This document shows, piece by piece, positions 49,192 through 58,416 of a DNA stretch of 58,525 nucleotides. The DNA is from Actinomycetes bacterium. Its GTDB lineage: Bacteria > Actinomycetota > Acidimicrobiia > Acidimicrobiales > Palsa-688. The translations under genes were made by a program, and so were the position numbers. Positions within the stretch are counted from its first letter, which is position 1, and each line of letters starts with the position of its first letter. The notes beneath the pieces were generated by a model. That model made no database searches. It was not told the DNA's origin and saw nothing but the letters and a program-made list of their open reading frames with translations. The DNA lies in contig JAJYMB010000100.1 of the NCBI GenBank assembly GCA_021787365.1, positions 1-58,525 on the forward strand, written 5' to 3'.

Positions 49192-50009
49192 GCTGCCCTC
49201 GACACGAGCGCGTGCTCGGCCCGGGAGAGGGCATGGTAGACCGCCCTCGGCGCCAGGCCCTGCCGGCGCCCCACCTCGCTCGCAGGCACGCCCTGGACCC
49301 TCGTGGCGTAGAGGAGCGCCGCCTGCTCGGCGCTCAGCCTGCCTTCTCTCCGGGCCTCCACGACGACACTGGCCAGCCATTCCGCCCGCGACCGGGCGCC
49401 GAACAGCCCGGCGGACAGGCGCCCGGCGTCGCACGGGCCGAGGGCGACCGTCCTCAGCTGGTGGCGCCGCTCCGCCTGCCGGGCCGTGCGGAGCCGCCGC
49501 GCGGCCTCGCTTACAAGGAGCCGGCCGACGTCGTGGCCAGGGCGGTCCTCGCCGGCGTGGCGCCAGATCGCTGCGAAGCACTCCGCCACGAAGTCAGCTG
49601 CGGTGTCAGCCCGCCGGCGAAAGCCTTCCCCCACCCCGTGACCAAACGCAGGCGTGTACACGTTTTCAGCTGCGAGCCTCGGCAGCAGCGCCTGCAGCAG
49701 GCAACGCGACGCCGAGCGGCAAGCCGCCAGCCTGAGGAGCGCCGACAGCAAACTCGCGCCTTCTGGTGATATCCGGTACCCCTCCCACCGGGCCCGCTCG
49801 ACGACATCGCTCGCGCCGAGCCCCTCCAGGGCTGGCTCGGCCGCCCACCAGTCCCGCTGGCAGGCCCGCATTGCAGGCGTCTCTGCCAGGTACTCCCACT
49901 CGCGCTCGAGGGACACGAACACCGGGAGCTTGGCGCCGCCACGGTGCTCGTTGCTGATGGCTCCGGTAAATGCTCCGGTAATTGGTCCGGTAAATGCGGT
50001 AGCTGGCAT
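49188..50009 (-). CDS. Sigma-factor-like helix-turn-helix protein
   Basis: 273 residues from ATG 50009. Residues about 135-183 resemble sigma region 2 (ADTAADFVAECFAAIWRHAG to SEAARRLRTARQAERRH). Residues 223-270 resemble region 4 (GRLSAEQAALLYATRVQGVP and SEVGRRQGLAPRAVYHALSR). The N-terminal 110 residues are not recognisable. It could be an alternative sigma factor or a DNA-binding protein derived from one. Its stop overlaps the VirD4-like gene start, making it the lead gene of a four-gene overlapping operon. The first codons contain a small Thr-Gly repeat encoded by TTTACCGG-type units. Confidence 0.6.
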   Translation of the reverse strand: MPATAFTGPITGAFTGAISNEHRGGAKLPVFVSLEREWEYLAETPAMRACQRDWWAAEPALEGLGASDVVERARWEGYRISPEGASLLSALLRLAACRSASRCLLQALLPRLAAENVYTPAFGHGVGEGFRRRADTAADFVAECFAAIWRHAGEDRPGHDVGRLLVSEAARRLRTARQAERRHQLRTVALGPCDAGRLSAGLFGARSRAEWLASVVVEARREGRLSAEQAALLYATRVQGVPASEVGRRQGLAPRAVYHALSRAEHALVSRAA

Positions 50010-50032
50010 GCGGCCACCATCTCGTTTCCGGT

Positions 50033-50090
50033 CCCCTGAGGGTTCCCCGGTGCGTTCACCCTGGGGCCGCCAGTTCGGGGAAGTCAGGGG
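50033..50090 (-). terminator. Large hairpin between trpA and the sigma-like operon
   Basis: On the minus strand CCCCTGA-C-TTCCCCG pairs with CGGGGAA-CCC-TCAGGGG, two 7-bp stems with a small internal loop and a 24-nt top containing CTGG/CCAG. It starts 20 bp after the trpA stop and ends 24 bp before the sigma-like ATG. It is either the trp terminator or a leader hairpin for the following operon. Confidence 0.5.
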
Positions 50091-50109
50091 AGAAACGCGA
50101 TGCCGCCGC

Positions 50110-51003
50110 TTACGGCTGCCCCCGGTCGAGTGCCGCCCGGATGGCGGCCACCCGCTCCCCGACTTCTTCTGGCGGGGCACCGGCCATTGCCGCTCTCATG
50201 AGAGCCGAAGCCACGACGACGCCGTCCGCGTACTCCGCGGCTGCCACCGCCTGCTCTGGGCCGGAGATCCCAAAGCCCATGACGACGGGCTTGTCGGTCG
50301 TCGCCTTCAGCCTCTTGGCGAGCACGGCGGAACTGGCGGCCAGGCTTTGGCGCTCCCCCGTCACGCCCATCAAATTGACGCCGTACACAAAGCCGTGCGA
50401 GCGCTCGCAGATCCTGGAAAGGCGCTCGTCAGGGGTCACCGGGGCGGCCAGGAGCACGGTCTGGAGCCCTTGGGTGGCCGCGTCGCGCTCCCATTCCTCG
50501 GACTCCTCGAGCGGCAGGTCGGGCACGATCGCACCGCTGAAGCCGGCGCCGACGAGCTCGCTGGCGAAACGCTTGGTGCCCGCTCGCAGCACGAGGTTGG
50601 CGTACGTCATTACGACGAGGGGCACTCCCACGTCCAGCCCCCGCAGCTCCGACAGGACCGAAGCCGGAGTGGTGCCCCGTTCGAGCGAACGGTACGAGGC
50701 CTCTTGGATCGTCGGGCCGTCCATCATCGGGTCCGAAAACGGCAGGCCCACCTCGACCGCGTCAGCCCCGCCGTCGGCAACCGCGATGAGGAGCGCCACC
50801 CAATCGTCGCGAAGGCCGCCCGTGACGTACGGCACGAGCAGCTTGCGGCCAGACGCGCGGGCTGCCCTCAGCGTGGCCTCGAGGTCAGCCGGCCGCGACG
50901 GCGTCACACCGGCCTCGGGTGACAGGAAAGACGTGCTCTTGGTGCCGGCCGAGCGGGGGGAGGCGATGCCGGCGCCGGCCGGGCGCAGTCGAGGCGAGCT
51001 CAT
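50110..51003 (-). CDS. trpA: Tryptophan synthase alpha chain
   Basis: 297 residues. TrpA cleaves indole-3-glycerol phosphate to indole, passed to TrpB. The catalytic Glu and Asp are in [43 protein letters not shown], and [11 protein letters not shown] follow the TIM-barrel strands. The first 35 residues are an extra, poorly conserved N-terminal stretch. ATG 51003 overlaps the trpB stop (ATGA). Last gene of trpCFBA here. Confidence 0.95.
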   Translation of the reverse strand: MSSPRLRPAGAGIASPRSAGTKSTSFLSPEAGVTPSRPADLEATLRAARASGRKLLVPYVTGGLRDDWVALLIAVADGGADAVEVGLPFSDPMMDGPTIQEASYRSLERGTTPASVLSELRGLDVGVPLVVMTYANLVLRAGTKRFASELVGAGFSGAIVPDLPLEESEEWERDAATQGLQTVLLAAPVTPDERLSRICERSHGFVYGVNLMGVTGERQSLAASSAVLAKRLKATTDKPVVMGFGISGPEQAVAAAEYADGVVVASALMRAAMAGAPPEEVGERVAAIRAALDRGQP

Positions 51004-52277
51004 TTGGACCTCAAGCCCAGCAACATCATGACGTGCTGAGCGTCCTTGTCCCCTCGCCCGGACATGGTGAGGAGCACCGTCGAACCGGCGGGTACCTCGC
51101 CGCTCGCCGTGGCTCGCACCAGCCAGGCCAGGGCGTGCGCCGGCTCGAGGGCGGGGATGATCCCTTCAGTGCGCGACAGGAGCTGGAGCGCCTCGAGCAC
51201 CTCGGCGTCGGCCGCAGACTCGTAGCGGGCCCGGCCTACCTCGGCCAGGTGGGCGTGCTCAGGCCCGATGCCGGGGTAATCGAGGCCGGCGGAGATCGAC
51301 TCGGCCTCCAGGATCTGGCCGAACTCGTCCTGTAGGAGGAAAGAACGCATCCCGTGCAGGACGCCGGGGACCCCCTTGGGGCCGAGCGCCGCGCCACCGG
51401 CCGCTTCCACGCCTACAAGGCGCGCGCCCGTCCCGACGAACCCGCTGAACGTCCCAGCTGCATTGCTCCCCCCGCCCACGCAAGCGACCACGAAGTCGGG
51501 CGCACCGCCGAGGAGCCGCTCGCACTGGTCCCTCGCCTCCTCGCCGATCACAGCCTGGAACTCGCGCACCATCCAGGGGAACGGGTGCGGCCCCATCACC
51601 GAGCCCACGCAGTAATGGGTGGAGGACACCGATGCGACCCAGTCCCGGAGTGCCTCGTTGACCGCGTCTTTCAACGTCCGGCTACCCGAACGCACGGCTC
51701 GCACCTCCGCACCGAGCAGGCGCATGCGGAAGACGTTGAGCTCCTGGCGGGCCATGTCGACTTCGCCCATGTACACCACGCACTCCAAGCCAAAAAGAGC
51801 AGCCGCAGTTGCCGTCGCCACGCCGTGCTGGCCGGCCCCGGTCTCGGCGATGAGGCGGCTTTTGCCCATCTCCAAGGTGAGCAGCCCCTGGCCGACGACG
51901 TTGTTTATCTTGTGGCTGCCGGTGTGGTTGAGGTCCTCCCTCTTGAGCAGGACACGCACGCCGAGGTGCTTGGAGAGGTTGTGGCATTCGGTGAGAGGGC
52001 TCGGCCTCCCGGCGTAATCGGCCAGGATCGACCGGTACCTTTCCTTGAAGGCAGGGTCGGCCCAAGCCGACCGGAAGGCCCTCTCCAGATCCTGGCAGGC
52101 AGGCACCAGCGCCTCGGGGACGTACCGGCCGCCGAAGCTCCCGAAACGTCCCCGCTCGTCGGGCTCGCCCATCAGCTGCGCGGCCCGACCCACGTGCGGC
52201 TCCCCCGCAACACCGGCGGCCCCCGCCCGTTTCGGGTCTCTTTTGGCGCCGGTCTCGGTACGCTCCTGCGCCGTCAT
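51000..52277 (-). CDS. trpB: Tryptophan synthase beta chain
   Basis: 425 residues. TrpB condenses indole with serine using PLP bound to the Lys in [14 protein letters not shown] (sequence seen as [11 protein letters not shown]). The phosphate-binding [10 protein letters not shown] and [20 protein letters not shown] are present, as is the C-terminal SGRGDKD. About 35 extra N-terminal residues precede [13 protein letters not shown]; the ATGA overlap with trpF supports ATG 52277. It overlaps trpA as well, so F, B and A are all coupled. Confidence 0.96.
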   Translation of the reverse strand: MTAQERTETGAKRDPKRAGAAGVAGEPHVGRAAQLMGEPDERGRFGSFGGRYVPEALVPACQDLERAFRSAWADPAFKERYRSILADYAGRPSPLTECHNLSKHLGVRVLLKREDLNHTGSHKINNVVGQGLLTLEMGKSRLIAETGAGQHGVATATAAALFGLECVVYMGEVDMARQELNVFRMRLLGAEVRAVRSGSRTLKDAVNEALRDWVASVSSTHYCVGSVMGPHPFPWMVREFQAVIGEEARDQCERLLGGAPDFVVACVGGGSNAAGTFSGFVGTGARLVGVEAAGGAALGPKGVPGVLHGMRSFLLQDEFGQILEAESISAGLDYPGIGPEHAHLAEVGRARYESAADAEVLEALQLLSRTEGIIPALEPAHALAWLVRATASGEVPAGSTVLLTMSGRGDKDAQHVMMLLGLRSK

Positions 52278-52957
52278 TCGTCCTCGGCCCAGTCGTAGGG
52301 GCCCGTGGACGCGCCTTTGGCCGCTTGTGGTGTCGCTGCCAGGACCTGCGCTTCGGCCCCCCGGGCGGCCTCGATGAAGGCCTTCACCTTCATCGGGTCC
52401 TTGTGGCCGGGGGACGCCTCTACGCCCGAGGAGACGTCGACGCCCCAGGGCTTCACCTTGGTCACCGCCGCCGCGACGTTGTCGGGCGTGAGCCCACCGG
52501 CCACGAGGAGGCGCTGGCTGTCGGGCAGGTCGCCCGCCAAGGCCCAGTCGAACACCTGGCCCGAGCCCGGGCTCGGCGCGTCCAGCAGGATCACGTCCGC
52601 TCCGTAGTCAGCGGCGCGCGTGACGAGTGGGTCGCCGGCCGGGAACGCCTTTATGACCATACGCACCCGCTCGCGAACCCAGCGGGTGTCCTCGGGGGGC
52701 TCGTGACCGTGAAGCTGCGCAGCACCTAGCCCAGCGGAAAAGACGGCGTCGACGACCCGGCGAGGCGCTTCGTCACGGAAAACGCCCACCGTCAAAATGT
52801 CCTCTCTCGGCAAGCGCTTCACGATGTCGGCCGCCAGCTGAACTGAGATCTGCCGTGGCGAGGGGGCAAAGATGAAGCCGATGGCGTTGGCACCCATGGC
52901 CACAGCCAAGAGAGCGTCCTCCTCTGACGTCGTGCCGCAAATCTTGATGATCATCAC
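52274..52957 (-). CDS. trpF: Phosphoribosylanthranilate isomerase
   Basis: 227 residues. The start [16 protein letters not shown] carries the catalytic Cys; [27 protein letters not shown] and [16 protein letters not shown] are family motifs, and [10 protein letters not shown] ends the barrel. Interesting because many Actinobacteria (mycobacteria, streptomycetes) lack trpF and use the dual PriA enzyme; here a dedicated TrpF exists. GTG 52957 (or ATG 52954) overlaps the trpC stop. A 25-residue tail precedes trpB. Confidence 0.95.
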   Translation of the reverse strand: MMIIKICGTTSEEDALLAVAMGANAIGFIFAPSPRQISVQLAADIVKRLPREDILTVGVFRDEAPRRVVDAVFSAGLGAAQLHGHEPPEDTRWVRERVRMVIKAFPAGDPLVTRAADYGADVILLDAPSPGSGQVFDWALAGDLPDSQRLLVAGGLTPDNVAAAVTKVKPWGVDVSSGVEASPGHKDPMKVKAFIEAARGAEAQVLAATPQAAKGASTGPYDWAEDE

Positions 52958-53727
52958 GCGAGCAGGGACGCCAAAGCAGCACCGGGGTCAGCCGCCGTGA
53001 CAAGCGCCTCGCCGACCAGGACGGCGTCGAAGCCCGCTTCGGCCAGCCGTTCGACATCGCCTCGCGAACGGATACCCGACTCGGCCACCTTGACCACGCC
53101 GGCGGGGAGGCCGGCTCCGACGCGCACCGCCCGCTGCGTGTCGACCTGGAAGGTAAAGAGGTCGCGCTGGTTGACGCCCACCACCTTGGCCCCGGAGGTC
53201 AGGGCTCGCTCCGCCTCCTGCTCGTCGTGGACCTCCACCAGTGCGTCAAGGCCGACCTCGTCGGCCAGGGCAAGCAACTCGGCGAGCTCGCCGGCGGAAA
53301 GGGCGCTGACTATGAGCAGCACCGCGTCGGCCCCCATGAGCCGGGCGTCGCAAATGTCTGCGGGGGCAACCGTGAAGTCCTTCCGGAGCACAGGCACCTC
53401 GACGGCCCCACGCGCCTCGGCCAAGTCCGCCGGCGACCCCCCGAAGAACTCCGAGTCCGTGAGCACCGACAGGCACGCCGCGCCGGCGGCGGCGTAGGTC
53501 TTGGCCAGGACGGCGGGGTCGAGGTCGGGGGCGAGCGGGCCCTTGGAGGGGCTCCGCCTCTTGACTTCGGCGATGACGGCGATGCCTTCTCGCGATCCCA
53601 AGGCGGTCGCAAACCCCCTCGCCGGCGCCAACGCTCGTGCCGAGGCTACCAAGCCGGGCAGGTCGCGGCTATCTGACTGGGCGCGCTCGCGGTGCCACGT
53701 CAGGATCCGGTCGAGGTAAGTCGCCAT
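52954..53727 (-). CDS. trpC: Indole-3-glycerol phosphate synthase
   Basis: 257 residues, normal length. The typical N-terminus is ATYLDRILTWHRERA; the catalytic residues lie in VIAEVKRRSPSKGPL, LSVLTDSEFFGGS, PVLRKDFTV, LVEVHDEQE, VGVNQRDLFTF and VKVAESGIRS. ATG 53727 has GGGGGCGGG just upstream. It is the first trp gene here; trpE, trpD and trpG are not in the window. It is divergent from a two-component regulator gene with 63 bp between them. Confidence 0.96.
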   Translation of the reverse strand: MATYLDRILTWHRERAQSDSRDLPGLVASARALAPARGFATALGSREGIAVIAEVKRRSPSKGPLAPDLDPAVLAKTYAAAGAACLSVLTDSEFFGGSPADLAEARGAVEVPVLRKDFTVAPADICDARLMGADAVLLIVSALSAGELAELLALADEVGLDALVEVHDEQEAERALTSGAKVVGVNQRDLFTFQVDTQRAVRVGAGLPAGVVKVAESGIRSRGDVERLAEAGFDAVLVGEALVTAADPGAALASLLA

Positions 53728-53790
53728 CCCGCCCCCAGCGTAGACGGCCCCGGGCGGGGCTGGGGCCCCCGCCTGTGCCATGCTGGCAAT

Positions 53791-54468
53791 GTGGCAGAGG
53801 ACCAGGGGACCATAGTGGTCGTCGAAGACGACAACAACATTGCCGACCTGCTCGACCTCTACCTGCGGCGCGAGGGCTTCAGGGTCCTGCAGGCCAACAC
53901 GGGCCAAGCCGGCCTCGACGCCATCCAGCGAGAGCACCCGCGCCTCGCCATCCTCGACGTCAGCCTCCCGGGCGGCATGGACGGCCTCGAGGTCTGCCGG
54001 CGGGTGCGGGCGTCCAACCCCCTCCCGATGCTCATGCTGACGGCCCGGGACAGCGAGGTCGACCGGGTACTCGGCCTCGAGATGGGCGCCGACGACTACG
54101 TCACCAAGCCGTTTTCCCCGAGAGAGGTGGTGGCCCGGGTGAAGGCCATCCTGCGCCGCTCGGAGGGGCCGGCCGAGCGCCCCGAGGTGCTGTCCGCAGG
54201 CGGTGTCGAGGTGGACCTGGCCAGGCGAGAGGCGCGGGTGGAGGGGCAGGTGGTGGCGCTCACCTCGAGGGAGTTCCAGCTGCTCGCCTTCTTCGCCGAG
54301 CGCCCCGGGCGGGCCCTGTCTCGCCAGCAGCTCTTGGACGGGGTGTGGGGCCCTGGATGGTACGGCGACGACCGCACGGTTGACGCCCACGTCCGCCAGC
54401 TGCGAAAGAAGCTCGGCGACGCCCTGCCTCTCAACACTGTGTGGGGTATGGGCTACAGGCTCGGGTGA
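53791..54468 (+). CDS. OmpR-family response regulator
   Basis: 225 residues. Receiver domain with VVVEDDNNIADLLDLYLRRE, phosphoacceptor Asp56 in LAILDVSLPGGMDGLEV, TARDSEV and YVTKPFSPREVVARVKAILR. The C-terminal winged helix contains LTSREFQLLAFFAERPGRAL and DAHVRQLRKKLGD. GTG 53791 is used. The stop is 6 bp before the histidine kinase start. Targets are unknown; no repeats suggesting binding sites were seen in the 63-bp divergent region. Confidence 0.92.
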   Translation: MAEDQGTIVVVEDDNNIADLLDLYLRREGFRVLQANTGQAGLDAIQREHPRLAILDVSLPGGMDGLEVCRRVRASNPLPMLMLTARDSEVDRVLGLEMGADDYVTKPFSPREVVARVKAILRRSEGPAERPEVLSAGGVEVDLARREARVEGQVVALTSREFQLLAFFAERPGRALSRQQLLDGVWGPGWYGDDRTVDAHVRQLRKKLGDALPLNTVWGMGYRLG

Positions 54469-54474
54469 GGCGGG

Positions 54475-56079
54475 GTGCGCCGGCGGATAAGCGTAACGAT
54501 GTTCGCCTTGGTCGTAGGGGCGCTCGTCTTCGCTGGTCTCGCCACCTTGGGGCTCACGGCGCTCGACAGTGTGAGCAAGACCGAGTCCCAGCTGGTCGTG
54601 GAGGCCAAGCAATTAGCCACAGGTGTCCAAGACGAGGTGGTGGCGGGCAACCACCACGACACCGCAAACGTGCTTCATAGCATCCTCGAGATGTTGAAGG
54701 CTCCGCTCAAGCTGCAAGGCGAGGCCGTCTATGGCGTGAGGACGAACTTCACCTTTTACAACCTGCTCGAGCCCAAGCATCCCGTGGTGCTGCCGGGCGG
54801 GCTCCGCCAGAGCGAGCTTCAATCAGCAAGCCTGGTCGAGGGGCTCCCGGTCACGGGCCACAGAGGCGACCTGGCCTGGGCGGCGCTGCTCTTCTCAACT
54901 CAGAGGCCGGTAGCCGGGGCGCCTCATTGCCCGGGCTGCCAGGACGTCAACCTGGTAGTCGTGCTGACCAGGCGAGCCCCCGTCGGCTTGGGCAGCGCCG
55001 GCACATGGTTCGCCATCGCCGCGGCAGCGACAGTGGTGGTCTCGCTGCTCGCGGCCACCCGGCTCGGCAGACGGATCGCCCGCCCGCTCCAGCAGGTGGA
55101 GGCGGTGACTGGCCGCATAGCCGCCGGCGACCTCTCGGCGCGCGTCACGGTGCCGGCGAGAGAGGGCCACGAGCTGGTCTCGCTGGCCGACAGCGTCAAC
55201 CAGATGGCTAAGAGCCTGGCTGCCGCCCGAGGTGCCCAGCGGCAGTTCCTCATGTCGGTGTCCCACGACCTTCGCACTCCCCTCACGTCGATCCGGGGCT
55301 ACGCAGAAGCCCTGGCCGACGGCGCTGCCGAGGACGTACCCCACGCCGCAAGCGTCGTCCTGTCCGAGGCTCGGCGCCTCGAGCGCCTGGTGGGCGACCT
55401 GCTGGAACTGGCCAAGTTGGAGGCGGGCTCGTTCGGCCTCTCGTGCACGGCCGTGGACCTCTTCGAGGTCGTGCACGCTACGGTCGAGGGCTTCGAGCCG
55501 GCGGCGGCTTCGCTCGGCCTCACGATCGAGCTTCAGTCCCCGCAGACCATGGCCGCGAGCAGGGCCATGGCCCCTGCAGGGGCCCTCACCTCAGCCACCT
55601 TCCCCACCGGAGCCACGTCGGGGAGACGCCCGAGGTTCGGGCACCAGCCGAGCCGCCTGCCGGACCGTGTCCTTTGCTACGCCGACCCGGACCGTCTCGC
55701 CCAGGTTGTCGCCAACGTCGTCGAGAACGCCCTCAAGTACGCGAGCCAGCGCGTGACCGTCACCGCGAGCTACGGCGCCGGCGGCGAGCCGCAACTGGTG
55801 GTGGAAGACGACGGCCCCGGCATCCCCCCCGCCGACTTGGACAGGGTGTTCGAGCGGCTCTACCAGTCGGCGTCCGCCGCTTCACGCAAGCTCGGCTCGG
55901 GGCTCGGCCTCGCTATCGTCCACGAACTGGTAACGGCCATGGGAGGCAAGGTGAGAGCAGAATCACCCGCGGGTTCGGCGGGCGGTACCCGCATGGTGGT
56001 CACGCTCCGCCGGCCAGGCGCCGGCGAGGCCGCCTCAGGCGTTGGCCGGGCGGCGGGTACCGGGGCCTCGCCGGCGTAG
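54475..56079 (+). CDS. Sensor histidine kinase
   Basis: 534 residues. A membrane segment at about 8-31, an extracytoplasmic sensor region to about 172, second segment about 178-198, HAMP ([20 protein letters not shown]), HisKA with [16 protein letters not shown] (His264), and the ATPase domain with [29 protein letters not shown] and [14 protein letters not shown] stretch of about 35 residues ([20 protein letters not shown] onward) is inserted in the ATPase domain before the N-box. It pairs with the response regulator just upstream (GTG 54475). Its last 45 bp overlap bioB on the other strand. Confidence 0.92.
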   Translation: MRRRISVTMFALVVGALVFAGLATLGLTALDSVSKTESQLVVEAKQLATGVQDEVVAGNHHDTANVLHSILEMLKAPLKLQGEAVYGVRTNFTFYNLLEPKHPVVLPGGLRQSELQSASLVEGLPVTGHRGDLAWAALLFSTQRPVAGAPHCPGCQDVNLVVVLTRRAPVGLGSAGTWFAIAAAATVVVSLLAATRLGRRIARPLQQVEAVTGRIAAGDLSARVTVPAREGHELVSLADSVNQMAKSLAAARGAQRQFLMSVSHDLRTPLTSIRGYAEALADGAAEDVPHAASVVLSEARRLERLVGDLLELAKLEAGSFGLSCTAVDLFEVVHATVEGFEPAAASLGLTIELQSPQTMAASRAMAPAGALTSATFPTGATSGRRPRFGHQPSRLPDRVLCYADPDRLAQVVANVVENALKYASQRVTVTASYGAGGEPQLVVEDDGPGIPPADLDRVFERLYQSASAASRKLGSGLGLAIVHELVTAMGGKVRAESPAGSAGGTRMVVTLRRPGAGEAASGVGRAAGTGASPA

Positions 56080-57117
56080 CGCCGGCATCACGGTTTGGCG
56101 GTGTGGGGGGAGGGTGCCTTGGCCGGCGTCCTCCACGACGAAGCCGGCATCCCTGATCATCTGCAGGTCGTCGCCGGCGGGCGCGCCCTCGGATGTCAGG
56201 TAGTCGCCGAGGAAGATCGAGTTGGCGATGTGAAGGCCGAGCGGCTGGAGGCTGCGCAGGTGCATTTCCCGGCCACCCGCTATGCGCACCTCGACGTCGG
56301 GGAAGACGAAGCGGAACATGGCCAGGGCTCGAAGGCATTTCGCGGGCGTGAGCTCGTTCATCCCGGCGAGGGGCGTGCCGGGGAAGGGCATGAGGAAGTT
56401 GACCGGCACGGACTCTGGCTCGAGGTCGCGCAGGCTGAAGGCCACTTCAACGAGCTGAGCGTCTGTCTCCCCCATCCCAACAATCACGCCCGAGCACGGG
56501 GACAGCCCGGCTTCGGCGGCACTGCGCACGGTCCCCACCCGGTCGGAGAAGGTGTGCGTGCTGCAAATCCGGCCGTAATGGGCCTCGCCCGTATTGAGGT
56601 TGTGGTTGTAGGCATCCACACCGGCAGACTTGAGACGAGCCGCCTGTCCTGGCGCGAGGAGCCCGAGGCACACGCAAATCTCGAGCTCGGGCCGGCTGGC
56701 CCGGATGGAGGCGACCGTGCCGGCGACCCGTTGCAGATCCCGATCGCTGGGCCCGCGCCCGCTCGCAACCAGGCAGACCCGCTTGGCGCCGCGCCGGGCC
56801 GCCCGTTCCGCCTCCTCTGCCACCACCTCGGGGGTCAGCCAGGTGTACTTGAGCACGCCGGCCTCCGAGCCGCGCCGTTGCGAGCAGTAACCACAGTCCT
56901 CGCCACAGAGCCCGCTTTTCATGTTGACGAGGTAGTTGAGCTTGACGCGATTGGCGAAAAAGGCCCGCCGGACCCTCCCGGCCGCGGCTACGACGTCCAA
57001 CAGCACATCGTCGCCGGACTGCAGCACCGACAGGGCTTGGGCACGCGTCGGGCACCGGAGGTCGAGCGCCGCCTCCGTAATGTCCTCCAACCACGCAAGC
57101 TCACCTGTTCCCGGCAT
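56035..57117 (-). CDS. bioB: Biotin synthase
   Basis: 360 residues. BioB is a radical-SAM enzyme that inserts sulfur into dethiobiotin. The 4Fe-4S cysteines are Cys71, Cys75 and Cys78 in [10 protein letters not shown]. Other family marks are [42 protein letters not shown], and [21 protein letters not shown] 57117 is used. The gene is isolated from other bio genes. It converges with and overlaps the histidine kinase gene by 45 bp, and is divergent from the epimerase gene with only 16 bp between starts. Confidence 0.95.
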   Translation of the reverse strand: MPGTGELAWLEDITEAALDLRCPTRAQALSVLQSGDDVLLDVVAAAGRVRRAFFANRVKLNYLVNMKSGLCGEDCGYCSQRRGSEAGVLKYTWLTPEVVAEEAERAARRGAKRVCLVASGRGPSDRDLQRVAGTVASIRASRPELEICVCLGLLAPGQAARLKSAGVDAYNHNLNTGEAHYGRICSTHTFSDRVGTVRSAAEAGLSPCSGVIVGMGETDAQLVEVAFSLRDLEPESVPVNFLMPFPGTPLAGMNELTPAKCLRALAMFRFVFPDVEVRIAGGREMHLRSLQPLGLHIANSIFLGDYLTSEGAPAGDDLQMIRDAGFVVEDAGQGTLPPHRQTVMPALRRRGPGTRRPANA

Positions 57118-57133
57118 GCCTGAAGGCTAACCT

Positions 57134-58078
57134 GTGCCCGTGCCACCCGTCTCCCCAGCGCAGCAAAGACGAACCGGCCGGCTCTTCGAGGTGAAGAGCG
57201 GCAGCCGTACAGCGGTCGTCGCCGAGGCAGGCGCCACCTTGTTCCAGGTCAACTGGGACGGCGTCGAGCTCCTTAACACCGTCAACGACGACGGTTACGG
57301 TGGCGCCGGCGGGCACGGCCAGATCCTCGTCCCTTGGCCTGGGCGCATCGCCGGCGGCTTGTACAGCTTCGACGGGGAGAGCTACCAGCTGCCGGTGGAC
57401 GACTACGCCAAGCAGGCAGCGCTCCACGGTTTCGCGCGCTGGCTCAGCTGGTCGCCCAAGGACCACGCCGGCGGCCGCCTGACCATGGCGACCCGGATGC
57501 TCGCCCGCCCGGGTTACCCGTTTTGCTTCGACCTCGAGCAGTCCTACACCTGGACGGCCGACAGCTTGGTCGTGGCCTTTTCGGCCACCAACACGGGCAC
57601 TGGGACCGCCCCGTTCGGGTACGGTTGCCACCCCTATTTCACCGTCGGCTTACCCACCGTCGACCAAGGCGTCCTGCACATACCGGCAGACCATTACCTC
57701 GAGACCGACCAAGCGCTGAACCCGCTCGGGCCCCCGAAACCCGTGGAGGGCACTTCGTTCGACTTCCGAAAGCCTCGCCCCGTCGGGCCCGCCCATTTGG
57801 ACGTGACATTCGCTGGCCTCCTCAGAGGAGACGACGGCAACGTCGCGGTCAGCTTTGCCTCACCCGCCGGCGAGGCCAAGATCACGTGCACGTACGGGCC
57901 GGCAGTCAACTACGTGCAGGTCTACAGCGGCGACACGCTGCCTGCCGAGTTCCAGCGCCAGGGCCTTGCCATCGAGCCGTACACGTGCGCACCCAACGCG
58001 TTCAACAACGGCCTCGGGCTGTGGCGCGTCCCGCCGGAGGGCTCGGTCCGAGTCGAGTGGGCGATCTCCGCTTCGTGA
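57134..58078 (+). CDS. Aldose 1-epimerase family protein
   Basis: 314 residues with the galactose-mutarotase beta-sandwich pattern: GGHGQILVPWPGRIAGGLYS near the start, LHGFARWLSW with the first His, GCHPYFTVG with the second catalytic His, and LAIEPYTCAPNAFNNG with the catalytic Glu. Substrate could be a hexose or a hexose-6-phosphate. GTG 57134 (or GTG 57140) begins only 16 bp from the divergent bioB start, so the two promoters must lie within each other's 5' ends or transcripts are leaderless. Confidence 0.88.
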   Translation: MPVPPVSPAQQRRTGRLFEVKSGSRTAVVAEAGATLFQVNWDGVELLNTVNDDGYGGAGGHGQILVPWPGRIAGGLYSFDGESYQLPVDDYAKQAALHGFARWLSWSPKDHAGGRLTMATRMLARPGYPFCFDLEQSYTWTADSLVVAFSATNTGTGTAPFGYGCHPYFTVGLPTVDQGVLHIPADHYLETDQALNPLGPPKPVEGTSFDFRKPRPVGPAHLDVTFAGLLRGDDGNVAVSFASPAGEAKITCTYGPAVNYVQVYSGDTLPAEFQRQGLAIEPYTCAPNAFNNGLGLWRVPPEGSVRVEWAISAS

Positions 58079-58245
58079 GCTGAGCTGACGGGCCCGGCGC
58101 CGGCGCCGGCGAGCTACTGAGAAGGCCCCGCCCGGTGGCCGCCCGCCCGTGCCGGCGCTGGCTACCACGCTAAGTCGTCATTAGAACACGGAGCGAAGCA
58201 AAGGTGCGGCCGGCGGTTGGGGCGAGGGTCTCCGTACGGCATGGG
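58079..58245. other. Non-coding stretch after the epimerase gene
   Basis: This 167-bp part of the 447-bp terminal gene-free region shows only a short GCCGGC-rich repeat (GGCGCCGGCGCCGGCG, about 58095-58111), perhaps part of a terminator. No gene, tRNA or promoter is recognised in it. Confidence 0.4.
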
Positions 58246-58367
58246 CGCGCGAAAAACTGACCGATGTGCTCCAGCAAAAGCCACATCTGTCGGTTGCCGG
58301 CGCGAATTCGCGCCTAAAACCTACCGATGTGCGGCTAATGATTTCAGATCGGTCAGTTTTTCGCGCG
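58246..58367. mobile_element. 122-bp element with perfect 20-bp terminal inverted repeats
   Basis: CGCGCGAAAAACTGACCGAT at 58246-58265 is exactly the reverse complement of 58348-58367. Inside are a perfect 16-bp palindrome GGCGCGAATTCGCGCC (58299-58314), a second direct ACCGATGTG (58323-58331), and an inverted CACATC-TGT-CGGT copy (58283-58294). It is visibly more AT-rich than its surroundings and encodes nothing. The design resembles a MITE or REPIN-type element; no clear target-site duplication is visible at the edges. Confidence 0.65.
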
Positions 58368-58416
58368 GCAACGGCCCCCCGGGCCGCTTACAGGCTCGCT
58401 GGCGTACAGCAGCCAC

